Shown: one piece after another, positions 22,851 through 35,069 of the stretch
Layout: every line of letters begins with the position of its first letter
Numbering within the stretch: position 1 is the stretch's first letter
Origin: Nectonema munidae
Lineage: Eukaryota; Nematomorpha; Nectonematoida; Nectonematidae
DNA length: 64,000 nt
Assembly: GCA_030549495.1 (NCBI GenBank)
Contig: JAUIRK010000971.1
Coordinates: forward strand, 362,501-426,500
Direction of reading: 5' to 3'
Translations under genes and position numbers: made by a program
The notes under the pieces: generated by a model
What the model saw: only the letters and a program-made list of their open reading frames with translations
What the model was told of the DNA's origin: nothing
Databases searched by the model: none

Positions 22851-23350
22851 TTTACTTACACCCTTGTCTCTTCTGACTTGTTTCGCTATGAGATGAAAGT
22901 ATAAGTCGTCTGCAGCGAGAGCAAGGTAAGAAAGAGAGTTTGGCGCGAAATTGTTTAACCTGTCACGTGGTCTGCTAAAAACGAGCATACCAAAATGCCT
23001 AGAGAGGAATGAAAAAGGTCAACAGCACACAACGAAAGAGCATAACAGTAAACATGCTAGGTAGGTGGATGGATGTGAGAGTCTAAACTTTAGAGAGATA
23101 AGAAAACATAACAAGAAGTAAGTAAACATTACGAAAATGGTTATGCATGCAGAGTTGTGCTCGCTCATAAGTGTGGCTAGAATAATTGTTGACTCCCATT
23201 TTGGTGTTGGTAGAGTGGGGTATGGTGCGAAGCTGAATCGACAGCTTGGACGAAGGTTTACGAGTATAGTACTCATCTTCCCTTCTGATATTTGATTGAG
23301 TAGCAAAGGCTAAAAGCGCAGTTCATTTGTAATATTGTTAGTGAAGAATA
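22851..23350. other. Less AT-rich island, no assigned function
   Basis: About 500 bp with visibly more G and C than its neighbours, including GTTTGGCGCGAAATTG and GGTGTTGGTAGAGTGGGG. A 95-codon minus-strand frame (23,019-23,306) has two hydrophobic stretches but no family resemblance. It may be an old repeat or a promoter-proximal region of a gene not otherwise visible. I cannot decide. Confidence 0.35.
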
Positions 23351-23805
23351 TGATGAACAACAAAAACAAGAAATAGTTTATATAAAGTGTACATTTTACA
23401 AAGAATGTGTCGTTTTGGCAAAACGCATGAAATTTAAAAATTTTATACTTTCAGTTAAAAATTTTTAATGAAATGTTGCTACCGCTTATGTGATAGATTG
23501 ATTAAAACCCTTTTTTTAGTTCTATTTTAGCTTTTTTAATTTGTATTTTTTTTATAATTCTATTATTTAGTTTTTCCGCTCCACGACATTTCGTAACTAA
23601 TCCGTTTCATAATCGAGAGATCTCGTACATGTTTTTGGTATATCTTTTTAAATTCCTAATTTTCCTTTTTAAGTAATTCATTTACGAAATGTTAACCTCC
23701 CATAAATACTAATGAAACAAGAAAGGTTTATTTCGTCTTTTTCTCTCAAGAAAATTTGAAAGGACCATAACTATAGGCGCCGCTTGTATCGAACTATGAG
23801 GAAAG

Positions 23806-23885
23806 TAGGCTTGATGGAGGATCGAACCCAAGACCTTGAGTTATCGAAACCCAGTATCCAACCAACCTTACTCACGCGTAAAAGC
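23806..23885 (-). mobile_element. tRNA-derived SINE, family B copy 1
   Basis: On the minus strand GTAAGGTTGGTTGGATACTG leads to TCTTGGGTTCGATCCTCC. The GGGTTCGATCC block (23,819-23,829) is an exact B box. The order of D-arm, anticodon-like arm and T-arm can be followed by eye, but acceptor pairing is not evident. Similar to 53,545-53,625. Confidence 0.5.
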
Positions 23886-24033
23886 ATTTCAGTTAAGATA
23901 AGACTTTATTCAGGTTTGAAAATGAAGTGAACTAAACTTTCGTTTATGTGTTCACATGGGAAAAAATCCCCCCCCCTTTAGGGGGAAGAATAAAAAAGTT
24001 GAAAAAAAAAGAAAAGGAGGAAATAAAAAAACC

Positions 24034-24070
<37 letters not shown>

Positions 24071-24132
24071 AAAAAAAATTTACCAAAAGAAAATGGGGGG
24101 GGAGGGTGGGTGGGTGAAAAAAAAAAAAAAGG

Positions 24133-24168
<36 letters not shown>
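23886..24168. repeat. Homopolymer-rich stretch (A, G and C tracts)
   Basis: From about 23,968 to 24,168 the sequence is almost only A runs (over 25 in a row twice), with C7, G5-G7 and GGGTGGGTGGG interruptions. The long Lys/Phe-rich frames in it are trivial translations. It could be real low-complexity DNA or a consensus error in long-read assembly. Confidence 0.8.
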
Positions 24169-24169
<1 letters not shown>

Positions 24170-24170
<1 letters not shown>

Positions 24171-24731
24171 GAAGCGATAATACGTAACGCTTAATCATTG
24201 CAGTTTTTAAGAAAACAAATTATCCTTCAAAAAGTGGTGAAATTTTAAATGAACTTTTTATTTTTCTCACTTATATTATCCAGAAATTTTTTATGGTTTC
24301 ATTTGATGATCTTAATTCTAATCTCTTCTTTATTAAACGTAATTTAAAAATAATAATTTATTATTTGTATTATATTGAAATTTTTTTTTTGAAATAAAAT
24401 CTATTGAAAATGAAATGTTTGTTGATTTGGAATGACGGATTGTATAGCTTTCGATTTTGATGAATATTTTTGGAACCTGATTGAAATCGGGGTTTCCTAA
24501 CCCGTTTCACTAACATAAGCTGGCGGGATGGGAAAAAGTTAACTGGTCCTATAGCACTGGGGTTCAGCTTCTTGCTGAGGAAGTTTTTTTAGTCAAGTAT
24601 TAAAATTAAATAAAATATTTTAATCGTTATTTTCATTTGTACCATTTCCAGGTTCCTTTGGATCACGGGAGATTATTGAAAGACTTTTATAAGCATTTAT
24701 TAACTTTTCAAATAAGTTATAGGCAAATTTG
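24170..24731. other. AT-rich spacer upstream of the giant inverted structure
   Basis: No clear coding similarity. AGTTATAG just before GCAAATTTG at about 24,722 could be a splice acceptor for the hAT gene interrupted at 24,732, but no upstream exon is recognisable. Confidence 0.4.
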
Positions 24732-25079
24732 TTAACCCTATTAGTGCTGGGGGGCATAAAACGCCCCCCCTTCACTAAACAATTAATTGTAGAAAATTGG
24801 CTGAATCATATCCCTTCAAATTTTGTGACTTTTCCTAAAATCGCTAGCTGCATCTTTTGAAACCATTTTCATGGTAGTTGAATGACCCCTTCATGTTCAA
24901 AACTGTCAATCAAAATAAAAAATTTTAATTTTTCAGCAAAATTCTGACATTATCTGTACTTAACCTTATAACTTAGGATCTATATTATATAATACCCTGA
25001 AAATTTATAATTATATACAGTTTGGAACGCATAACACTTTATATATTTAATTTTTTCAATAATTATGGCTACTTTTTAG

Positions 25080-26760
25080 AAAATGTCAATCAAAATTTGG
25101 ATTGATCAAAAATACACCTAATAAAATATACCTTCAAATTTTACATAAAATATATGTTTTTATACTAAATCGGTCATGCTGTTTTCATTTCTGGACTCAT
25201 TTTTTACATTTAGGATTTGAAAATACCTATAAGTATTAATCAAATTTGCGGTTTACTTCTGAAAATTGTCTCCAAAATCATTCCTTCACATTTTACATAA
25301 AATATATGTGTTATACTAAATCGGCCATGCTGGTTTCATTTCTGGACTAATTTTTTACGTTTAGGATCTGGAAATACCTATAAGTGTTAATCAAATTTGC
25401 GGTTCACTTCTAAAAATTATCTCCAAAAACATTCATTCAAATTTTACAATGAAATATATGTGTTATACTAAATAGGCCATGCTGGTTTCATTTCTGGACT
25501 CATTTTTTACGTTTAGGATGTGAAAATACCTATAAGTGTTAATCAAATTTGCGGTTTACTTCTAAAAATTGTCTCCAAAAACATTCATTCAAATTTTACA
25601 ATGAAATATATGTTTATACCAAATCAACCATTCTGTTTTCATTTCTGAACTCATTTTTCACATTTAGAGGTTTTAAAATATCAGTCAAAATTTGCGGTTT
25701 ACTTCTAAAAGCTATCTCCAAAAATATTCTCTCAATTTTACATGAAATATTTGTTTTTATACCAAATTGATCATGCTGTTTTCATTTTTGAACTCAATTT
25801 TTACATTTAGGATTTGAAAATACCTATAAGTATTAATCAAATTTGCGGTTAAACTTCTGAAAATTGTCTCCAAAAATATTCTCTTGAAATATATGTTTTT
25901 ATACCAAATCAATCATGCTGTTTTCATTTCTGAACTCATTTTTTACATTAAAGATGTGAAAATAACTATAAGTGTTAATCAAATTTGCGGTTTACTTCTA
26001 AAAATTGTCTCCAAAAACATTCATTGAAATTTTACAATTAAATATATCTTTTTATACCAAATCAACCATGCTTGTTTCATTTATGGACTCAATTTTTGCA
26101 GTTTGAATTTGAAAATACCTATAAGTATCAATCAAATTTGCGTTTAGTTCTAAAATTTTTTTCCAAAAATATTGATTCAATTTTTACATGAAATATATGT
26201 TTTTATAGCAAATAGATCATGATGATTTCATTTCTGAACACAGTTTTCGCATTTAGAGGTTTTACTGTTAGTGTCAATCAAATTTGCGGTTTATGTCGTA
26301 AAACTATATCCCAAAATATTCTCTTTAATTTTACATGAAATATATGTTTTTATACCAATTCGACCATGATAATTTTTATTTCTGAAATCATTTTTTGCAT
26401 TTAGAGGTATTAAATGTCTGAAAGTGTCAATCAAATGTTCGATTTACGTCTAATGTCTACAGAAATATTTTTGAAATTTAAATAAAATATCTGTTTTTAT
26501 GCCAAATGGAAGATGCTGGTTTCATTTTTGGACTCAATTTTATGGTTTTAAAATATCTGAAAGCTTCCATCAGATTTGCGATTTACTTCTAGATATTGTC
26601 TTCAAAAATATTTTCAAAAAATATAATATCTGTTTTATACCAAATCGACCATACTTATTTTATTTCTGTACTGGATTTGGGATAATACGGTTAAAAAATA
26701 TCTCAAAGTGGCAATTGAATTAGTAATGTATGCCTGAAAATCAGTTCTGTAAAAAAATTT
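25080..26760. repeat. Tandem array, ~142-152-bp unit (outer array, left arm)
   Basis: Landmark CAAATTTGCG recurs at 25,241, 25,392, 25,544, 25,686, 25,838 and 25,980, then more diverged. Each unit also has ATATATGTTTTTATACCAAA and TGCTG-TTTCATTTCTG. About eleven units. Confidence 0.8.
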
Positions 26761-27699
26761 CAAAAAATGGCTGCATATTAGATATATAGTGAAAATATAC
26801 TTTTTTTTGTATATTTTGGCTTATAATATTTTCTACAATCATCTTGAGTATGAAAAATTTATTAAAACATAATTTTTATAATAATATTATAAAATACAAA
26901 ACGTATTATAAAATCTTTTAAAGATTAGTATGAGAGAAGGAAGCAAGTTGAAAACTAATTGAAAAGAGAACATGTGATAAAAGAAATAAAAAAATATGTA
27001 TCTTGACTAAATGGAAAATCTACCATGTTCTAATGAACTAGGAAGTGGTTTAATTATATAATAGATGCTTCAAAAAGATTTTGACTGTGAAAAAGAAGTT
27101 CCTCTTTTACAAATGAAAAATATTTAAATCTATAGCTTATCATATAGGATTACAATTAATATTTAGCTAAGATAGGTAGGAAATCTGAAAATTTAGAATA
27201 GGTCAGATTTATCAAAAATGGCACAGATGCCAATATGTGAGAATTTAGTCACTATCAAGATATTTTTAATTTAAATTGAATTTGTCCATCTTTTATCTTT
27301 TGCGTAAAAGAAATAATTTTTTAGATGAAGAACGTGGACAACTTTTTGTAATTGAACAATGAACATCACGAATGATTCATCAGAAAAAAACCTTTGAAAT
27401 GAGATTGGTTAACAAATATTCAGGCCTGATAATAAAATACACGATACTGATTAAAAAGTCTAAGATCATCAAGAAGATTCTTTAATCAGAATGCTTTGAG
27501 AGAGGAAAAAAGTCATTTTATCGTTATAAAAAAATTTTCGAAAACACATTGAAGAATATAAATTCCTAATGAAAGAGCTACCAAGAAAGGATCATCATGG
27601 AATGAATAGCAAAATTACATACTGTAAATTATAATATGACGTAGAGACTACAAGTCGATAACGAATTTGTAGCCAAAACGATAGAGGTCCTATCGAGTT

Positions 27700-28440
27700 A
27701 CATAAGTTACTGTAGAATGAAATATTTTAAGTAAATTATCGATTTTTTTGACATGTTTTATTGATTTCATAAAAAATGACATCACCATTAAATTCTACAT
27801 GCTTGAAATGTATAAAAAACTTTTTATAAGAATAAAAATTTTAATTTTGACATGGGCTGTCATATTTAAATTATTTTGTCAGGTTTGACTAATTTTTTTT
27901 ATAAAAAAAAAGGAATATAACCAGTAAACACAGCCTACTTGAAAATGGGTATATGTGTGTAAAATGCCATACACGGTAAACTTCATCATCTCCCTATACT
28001 TTCTATTAAACGTAATTCTCTAATTCAAAAAACCGTGACTGATCCTTTCTTTTTGGGATAAATCAATTTTTTGAAAGTTTTGATTAATTTTTATAAAAAA
28101 AATGAATATCACCACTGAATTCAGCATATTTAAAAATGGGTATACATGTGTAAAAAACTTTATATAATTATTTAGATAGAAACTTTCTTTTTGAGATGGG
28201 CTGTTACATTTAGATCAATTTTTTGACAGGTTTGATTGATTTTCATAAAAAATGAATATCACCACTGAATTCAGCATATTTGAAAATGGGTATACATGTG
28301 TAAAAAACTTTATATAATTATTTAAATAAAAAGTTCCTTTTTGAGATGAGCTGTCAAATATAAATCAATTTTTTGACAGGTTTGATTGATTTTGATAAAA
28401 AATGGACATCACCACTGAATTCAGCATAGTTGAAATATAT
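27700..28440. repeat. Tandem array, ~150-bp unit (inner array, left arm)
   Basis: Landmark ATCACCACTGAATTCAGCAT occurs with 150-bp spacing (ACCACTGAAT at 28,111, 28,261 and 28,411), with more diverged units upstream. Units include TTTTTTGACAGGTTTGATTG and GGGTATACATGTGTAAAAAA. Confidence 0.8.
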
Positions 28441-28567
28441 ATGTAACATTAAAAATATTTATAAAAACTTATTAATATCTGAGAAAAATAGGGGGGGGGC
28501 ACTTTACGCCCCCCCCCCCCCCCCAGCACTTGAGCGGACAAATTTTGCCCAGCACTAATAGGGTTAA

Positions 28568-30923
28568 CAAATAATGTAACAAGTATTATATCATTGGATC
28601 TTTCTAAGAAAAATGACATTGGTATTGTTTTTTCAGAAGGTATTAGAAGCAGTTTACTATGCAGCCAGTTGACAGACTTTGATAAAAAAGAACTCCTAAC
28701 CAATCATTGGTTTCCTGATGACAAATTTAAATTCCCCTTTACATTAAAAGGGAAAAAAAATCCACAAAAAGTTTTTCTTGGAAAGCAACATATATGGGGA
28801 GATATTTATTATCCATTTAAATATTCGAAAATACTGTCAGGCCTTGTTTGTTTTCCTTGTGTTTTGTTTTCACATGAATTTGCAACGAACAATCGCAAAA
28901 AGGAAACCCAACTTGGACAGCTTGTCATTAAAGCATTGCAAAGGTATAATCACTTGACAGAAAAAGACGGCTATCTGACAGAACATTGTCTGAAGATTAT
29001 CATAAAGGATGCATGACATTTTCTGATTGTTTTTTACATTCTTACGAAAACAATTCGGATATATTGACTTCATTAAACAGTAATTATAAAAGTCAAGTAC
29101 AAGATAGAGAGCGTTTGATTCCTATAATTAAAACGATTATTCTTTGCGGAAGATTAGGAATTGGTTACCGTAGAAATCCAAAAATCCAAACGTTGAAGAT
29201 GATTTTTCAGTTTTGAATAGTGATGGCAATTTCAATGCATCTTGAATTTTAGAGTTGATTCCGGAGATAAAACTCTGGAAATGCATTTGAAAACCGCTGG
29301 AAAGAATGCAACCTATATTTCTAAGACTGTGCAAAATGAACTAATTACAGTTTGTGGGAATTTGATATCAGAAAAAATTATTCAGGATGTCAAACAAGTA
29401 AAATATTTTTCTGTTATTGCAGATGAGACTACTGATTCTTCTCATAACGAACAACTCGCTATTTGTGTTCGGTATGTAATAAAAATTGAAGGTAAGCATG
29501 AAATTAGAGAAGATTTTTTAAGCTTTCAAAAAGTGGATAATTTGACAGGTCAGGGTTTAGGAGAAAAGATTATTGACACTCTAAAAAAGTGTGACCTCGA
29601 TCTCAAGTATTTAGTAGGTCAAGGTTATGACGGCGCTTCTTCTATGGGTGGACATATAAATGGAGTTCAAGCCTATATTCGTAAACATTCTCCAAATGCT
29701 GTGTATGTTCATTGTAGCAGTCACTGCCTAAATCTTGTTTTGAACGTTTCTTCCTCTCTTTATGAAATCAGAAATATGTTTTCTGTTGTTGAAAATGTAA
29801 TTTCGTTTATAAATGATTCTGTGAAGCGTAGATCTCTTATGAAAGTTTATTTGAATGAGGCTTGAAGTCAGAACATTAAACTTAAACCATTTTGTCAAAC
29901 AAGATTTGTTGAAAGACATGATTCAATAATGATATTTCAAGCAAATTACTCAACAATTGTTGATACTTTAGAAGAAATCATAAGATCAGCAGACAGAAAA
30001 TCAGCTGATAAAGCAAATTCTTTATTTAAATCGTTAATGAATCCTGCATTTATTGTTTCTTTGGCCTGTGTCAAAAAAGTTATGAGTTTAACCCACTATC
30101 TTTCTAAAGCTCTCCAAACAGTTAATGCAGATTTGATAAGTTGTTTTGAAAACATTAATTTCGTTAGAAACACCTTAATTCAATGGAGGTCTTCTTCAGA
30201 CGAATGGACTAATGAAAACTATGGAACTTTCATAGTTGCTGAAAAAATGGCTGAAGCGGTTCAAGCTCAAATTACTATGCCAAGAATAGCTTCTCGTCAA
30301 ATGAATCGTAGCAATGTTCCAGCTGAATCAGTAGGGGATTATTTTAAACGATCAATATGGTATCCGTATTTGGATGCTATTATCCAAGTGTTTGACCAAA
30401 AATTTACGTCGCATAGCATTCTCATCAGCAAAATGACCATACTTATACCTTCAGAAGTTTTAAATTATGAATGGAAGGATATATGCGAATCAATAAAATT
30501 TTATGACCCTATTCTCCGTGTTACCGATGCTGATGATGTAAGAATTCAGTTCTTAGAATGGAAAAACTTCTGCGAAAAACTGGAAAACAAACCCAAAAGA
30601 CCTCTAGAAGCTCTAGATATAATACCAGAGCGGCTAAAATATATTAAAAAGCTTTTGACAATTTTCTGCACTGTTCCTATCACTACATGTTCAGCAGAAA
30701 GAGCTTTTAGTTCTTTAAGAATTTTAAAGAACTATTTACGTAATCGTATGAGCGACGAGAGACTAACAGGACTTGCTCTCATGTACCTCCACCCTAAAAT
30801 AGAAATCAAAATTGATGAAGTCATTGATCGATTTTCAAAGCAAAAAGAAAGAAGAAAAGACTTTGTAATATAATTTTAATCATTTATTTTACATATACGT
30901 TTTCAAATTTCTTCCCTAATAAA
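28568..30923 (+). pseudogene. hAT transposase, ZMYM1-like (TTF finger, DUF4371, hAT dimer), broken
   Basis: The reading begins right after the TTAA with SIISLDLSKKNDIGIVFSE. A TTF-type zinc-finger region follows (KELLTNHWFPDDKFKFPF ... LVCFPCVLF), then a DUF4371 region with NELI, VIADETTDSSHNEQLAICVR, GQGYDGASSMGG and HCSSHCLNLVLN. A C-terminal hAT dimerisation block (TCSAERAFSSLRILKNYLRN ... LTGLALMYLHPK) ends at 30,873, followed by AATAAA at 30,918-30,923. These are the domains, in order, of ZMYM1-like hAT transposases. The first-Asp (ADETTD) and the GYDG blocks are kept. The frame is broken near 29,016 and 29,215, and one in-frame TGA lies at 29,863-29,865. The missing start was probably displaced by the TTAA element. 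It is flanked on both sides by inverted copies of the repeat arm. Confidence 0.85.
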
Positions 30924-30999
30924 ATGTGTAAAATATTTTGATGATATTAGTATACCCCCCCCCCCCACAAAAGATAAGTTTTTATAAATATTTTTAATA

Positions 31000-31700
31000 T
31001 TACATATATATTTCAACTATGCTGAATTCAGTGGTGATGTCTATTTTTTTATCAAAATCAATCAAACTTGTCAAAAAATTGATCTAAATGTGACAGCTCA
31101 TCTCAAAAAGGAACTTTTTATCTAAATAAGTATATAAAGTTTTTACACATGTATACCCATTTTCAAATATGCTGAATTTAGTGGTGATATTGATTTTTTA
31201 TGAAAATCAATCAAACCTGTCAAAAAATTGATCTAAATGTGACAGCTCATCTCAAAAAGGAACTTTTTATATAAATAATAATTATATAAATTTTTTACAC
31301 ATGTATACCCATTTTCAAATATGCTGTATTCAGTGGTGATATTTATTTTTTATGAAAATCAATCAAATCTGTCAAAAATTGATCTAAATGTGACAGTTCA
31401 TCTCAAAAGGAACTTTTTATCTAAATAATTATATAATGTTTTTTACACATATATACCCATTTTCAAGCATGCTGAATTCAGTGGTGATATTTTTTTTTAT
31501 AAAAATCAATTAAAGTTATCAAAGCATTGATTTATATATGGCAGCTCATCTCAAAAAAGAAACTTTTTATCTAAGTAATAATATAAAGTTTTTTACACAT
31601 ATATACCCATTTTTAAGCATGCGTAATTCAGTGGTGATATTCATCCTTTTATGAAAATCTATCAAAAGTGTCAAAAAATTGATTTATACCAAAAAGAAAG
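31000..31700. repeat. Tandem array, ~150-bp unit (inner array, right arm)
   Basis: GTGGTGAT landmarks at 31,031, 31,181, 31,333, 31,481 and 31,631 give 148-152-bp spacing. It is the complement of the inner array of the left arm. Confidence 0.8.
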
Positions 31701-32302
31701 GATCAGGCACGGTTTTTTGAATTAGAGAATTACGTTTAATAGAAAATAGGGAAATGATAAAGTTTACCGTGTATGGCATTTTACACACATATACCCATTT
31801 TCAAGTAAGCTGTGTTTACTGGTTATATTCCTTTTTTTATAAAAATTGGTCAAACCTGACAAAATAATTTAAATATGACAGCCCATGTCAAAATTAAAAT
31901 TTTTATTCTTATAAAATTTTTTTATACATTTTAAGTATGTAGAATTTAATGGTGATGTTGATTTTTTATGAAATCAATAAAACCGGTCAAAAAATCGATT
32001 AAACCTGTAAATCAATGTCAAATATATAAACATAAAAATAATTTCTACTTGCAGTATTTCTATGGTAATTATTTTCTTAATTTATTTAATAAACCAACTT
32101 TAGGTGTTTAATTCACTCAAAATATTTCATTCTACAGTAACTTATGTAACTCGATAGGACCTCCATCTTTTTGGCTACAAATTCGTTATCGTTTCGTAGT
32201 CTCTACGTCATATTATAATTTACAGTATGTAATTTGGCTATTCATTCCATGATGATCCTTTCTTGGTAGCTCTTTTTTCATTAGAAATTTATATTCTTCA
32301 AT

Positions 32303-33060
32303 ATATCTTCGAAAATTTTTTTATAATGATAAAATTACTTTTTACCTCTCTCAAAGCATTCTGATTAAAGAATCTTCTTGATGATCTTCGACTTTTTTAT
32401 CAGTATCGTGTATTTTATTATCAGGCCTGAATATTTCTCAACCAATCTCATTTCAAAGGTTTTTTTCTGATGAATCATAAATATTTTTCATTTGTAAAAG
32501 AAGAACTTCTTTTTCACAGTCAAAATCTTTTTGAAGCATCTAATATTATATAATTAAACCACTTCCTAGTTCATAAGAACATGGTAGATCTTCCATTTAG
32601 TCAAGATACATATTTCTTTTAATTATTTGTTTTGATCATATGTTCTTTTTTCAATTAGTTTTCAACTTGGTTCCTTCTCTTATTCTTCGAAAAAATTTTT
32701 ATAATGATAAAATTACTTTTTACCTCTTTCAAAGCATTCTGATTAAAGAATCTTCTTGATGATCTTAGACTTTTTTATCAGTATCGTGTATTTTATTATC
32801 AGGCCTGAATATTTCTCAACCAATCTCATTTCAAAGGTTTTTTTCTGATGAATCATAAATATTTTTCATTTGTAAAAGAAGAACTTCTTTTTCACAGTCA
32901 AAATCTTTTTGAAGCATCTAATATTATATAATTAAACCACTTCCTAGTTCATTAGAACATGGTAGATCTTCCATTTAGTCAAGATACATATTTCTTTTAA
33001 TTATTTGTTTTGATCACATGTTCTTTTTTCAATTAGTTTTCAACTTGGTTCCTTCTCTCA
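32303..33060. repeat. 378-bp near-identical tandem duplication
   Basis: TTATAATGATAAAATTACTT at 32,321 recurs at 32,699. The ~378-bp units differ at only a handful of positions (for example CTCTCTC versus CTCTTTC, GATCATATG versus GATCACATG). The left arm has this segment once, so the duplication arose in the right arm after the arms formed, or is an assembly artefact. Confidence 0.8.
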
Positions 33061-33228
33061 TGCAAATTTTCAAAAGATTTTATAATACGTTTTGTTTTTT
33101 TAAATAAATATTTAATACTCATGATGATTGTAGAAAGTATTATAAGTCAAAATATACAAAAAAAAGTATATGTTTACTATATACCTAATATGCAGACATT
33201 TTTATAAAATTTTTTACAGAACTGAGTT

Positions 33229-34740
33229 TCAGGCATACATTACTAATTCAATTGCCACTTCGAGATATTTTTTAACCGTATTATCCAAAATCCAGTACAG
33301 AAATAAAATAAGCATAGTCGATTTGTTATAAAACAGATATTTAATTTTTTTGAAAATATTTTTGAAGACAATATCTAGAAGTAAACCGCAAATCTGATTG
33401 TAGCTTTCAGATATTTTAAAACCATAAATGCCACAGCTGAGTCCAAAAATGAAACCAGCATCTTCCATTTGGCATAAAAACAGATATTTTATTTAAATTT
33501 CAAAAATATTTCTGTAGACATTAGACGTAAATCCAACATTTGATTGAAACTTTCAGACATTTAAAACCTCTAAATGCAAAAAATGATTTCAGAAATAAAA
33601 ATTATCATGGTCGAATTGGTATAAAAACTCATATTTCATGTAAAATTAGAGAGAATATTTTGGAATATAATTTTCAGACATAAACCGCAAATTTGATTGA
33701 CACTAGCAGTAAGACCTCTAAATGCGAAAACTGTGTTCAGAAATGAAATATTCATGATCTATTTGCTATAAAAACATATATTTCATGTAAAAATTGAATC
33801 AATATTTTTGGAAAAAAATTTTAGAACTAAACGCAAATTTGATTGATACTTATAGGTATTTTCAAATTCAAACTGCAAAAATTGAGTCCATAAATGAAAC
33901 AAGCATGGTTGATTTGGTATAAAAAGATATATTTAATTGTAAAATTTCAATGAATGTTTTTGGAGACAATTTTTAGAAGTAAACCGCAAATTTGATTAAC
34001 ACTTATAGGTGTTTTCACATCCTAAATGTAAAAATGAGTTCAGAAATGAAAACAGCATGATTGATTTCGTATAAAAACATATATTTCATGTAAAATTGAG
34101 AGAATATTTTTGGATATAGCATTTAGAAGTAAACCGCAAATTTGATTGACATTGACAGATATTTTAAAACTCTAAATGTGAAAAATGGGTTCAGAAATGA
34201 AAACAGCATGGTTGATTTGGTATAAAAACATATATTTCATTGTAAGATTGGAATGAATGTTTTTGGAGACAATTTTTAGAAGTAAACCGCAAATTTAATT
34301 AACACTTATAGGTATTTTCACATCCTAAACGTAAAAAATGAGTCCAGAAATGAAATCAGCATGGCCGATTTAGTATAACAACTATTTTCATTGTAAAATT
34401 TGAATGAATGTTTTTGGAGATAATTTTTAGAAGTAAACCGCAAATTTGATTAACACTTATAGGTATTTTCAAATCAAAAACTGAAAAAATTGAGTCAATA
34501 AATGAAACTAGCATCATTGATTTGGTCTAAAAACATATATTTCATTGTATAATTTGAATGAATGTTTTTGGAGACAATTTTTAGAAGTAAACTGCAAATT
34601 TAATTAACACTTATAGGTATTTTTATATCCTGAATGTAAAAAATGAGTTCAGAAATGAAAACAGCATGATCGATTTAGTATAAAAACATATATTTTATGT
34701 AAAATGTGAAAGTATATTTTATTAGATATATTTCTGATTA
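33229..34740. repeat. Tandem array, ~150-bp unit (outer array, right arm)
   Basis: Complement of the outer array of the left arm, with AGAAGTAAACCGCAAATTTG recurring. The frames inside it are by-products of the repeat. Confidence 0.75.
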
Positions 34741-35069
34741 ATCAAAATTTAATTGATATTTTCTAAAAAGTAGTAATGATTATTGAAAAAATTAAATATA
34801 TAAAGTGTTATGGGTTTCAAACTGTATATAATTATAAATTTTCAAGGTAGTATATAATATAGATCCTAAGTTATAAGATTAACTAGAGATAATGTCAAAA
34901 ATTTGCTGAAAAATTTTAATTTTTGATATTGATTGACAGTTATGGACATGAAAGGGTCATTCAACTATCATGAAAATGGTTTCAAAAGATGCAGCTAGCG
35001 ATTTTATCAAAAGTAATTTTTTACAATAAATTTTTTAGTGAAGGGTTATTATAGTAATAGGGTTATTAA

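Larger units (their letters stand above)
24736..28563. mobile_element. Left arm: 3.8-kb TTAA-flanked element of ~150-bp tandem repeats
   Basis: TTAA at 24,732-24,735 and 28,564-28,567 flank perfect 16-bp inverted ends, CCCTATTAGTGCTGGG and its complement. That is a piggyBac-style boundary with no transposase inside. Next to each end lies a G/C-tract patch. The interior has an outer tandem array (about 25,080-26,760; repeated landmark CAAATTTGCGGTTTACTTCT, spacing 142-152 bp). A unique stretch (26,760-27,700) follows, then an inner array (27,700-28,440; landmark ATCACCACTGAATTCAGCAT, spacing 150 bp). Short frames inside the arrays are not genes. The element stands immediately 5' of the hAT coding sequence, which reads up to the TTAA, so it probably inserted into that gene. 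Confidence 0.75.
30954..35062. mobile_element. Right arm: inverted copy of the left arm
   Basis: Read on the minus strand this segment follows 24,736-28,500 in order: outer end, CGCTAGCTGCATCTTTTGAA, the ~150-bp outer array, the unique middle and the inner array. Its inner end stops in a C tract (30,955-30,967) and lacks the 16-bp CCCTATTAGTGCTGGG terminus. Its outer end reads CCCTATTACTATAATAACCC with flank TTAT, so it has decayed or been rearranged. It is about 300 bp longer than the left arm because of a 378-bp tandem duplication. It has no coding capacity. Confidence 0.8.

Noticed and set aside
22920-22960. TGGCGCGAAATTG as a retroelement primer-binding site
   Set aside because: No long terminal repeats or coding region accompany it, so the match is not meaningful.
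23806-23885. Functional tRNA gene
   Set aside because: The B box is good, but no complete acceptor stem or cloverleaf could be followed. The same holds for 9497-9570 and 36,531-36,660.
23944-24198. Long Phe-rich or Lys-rich reading frames
   Set aside because: They are direct translations of A/T homopolymers in a low-complexity or error-prone stretch, not proteins.
26499-26723. 74-codon frame in the left arm and a matching 79-codon frame at 33,229-33,468
   Set aside because: Both derive from the same tandem-repeat unit in opposite arms. They have no domain and decay from unit to unit.
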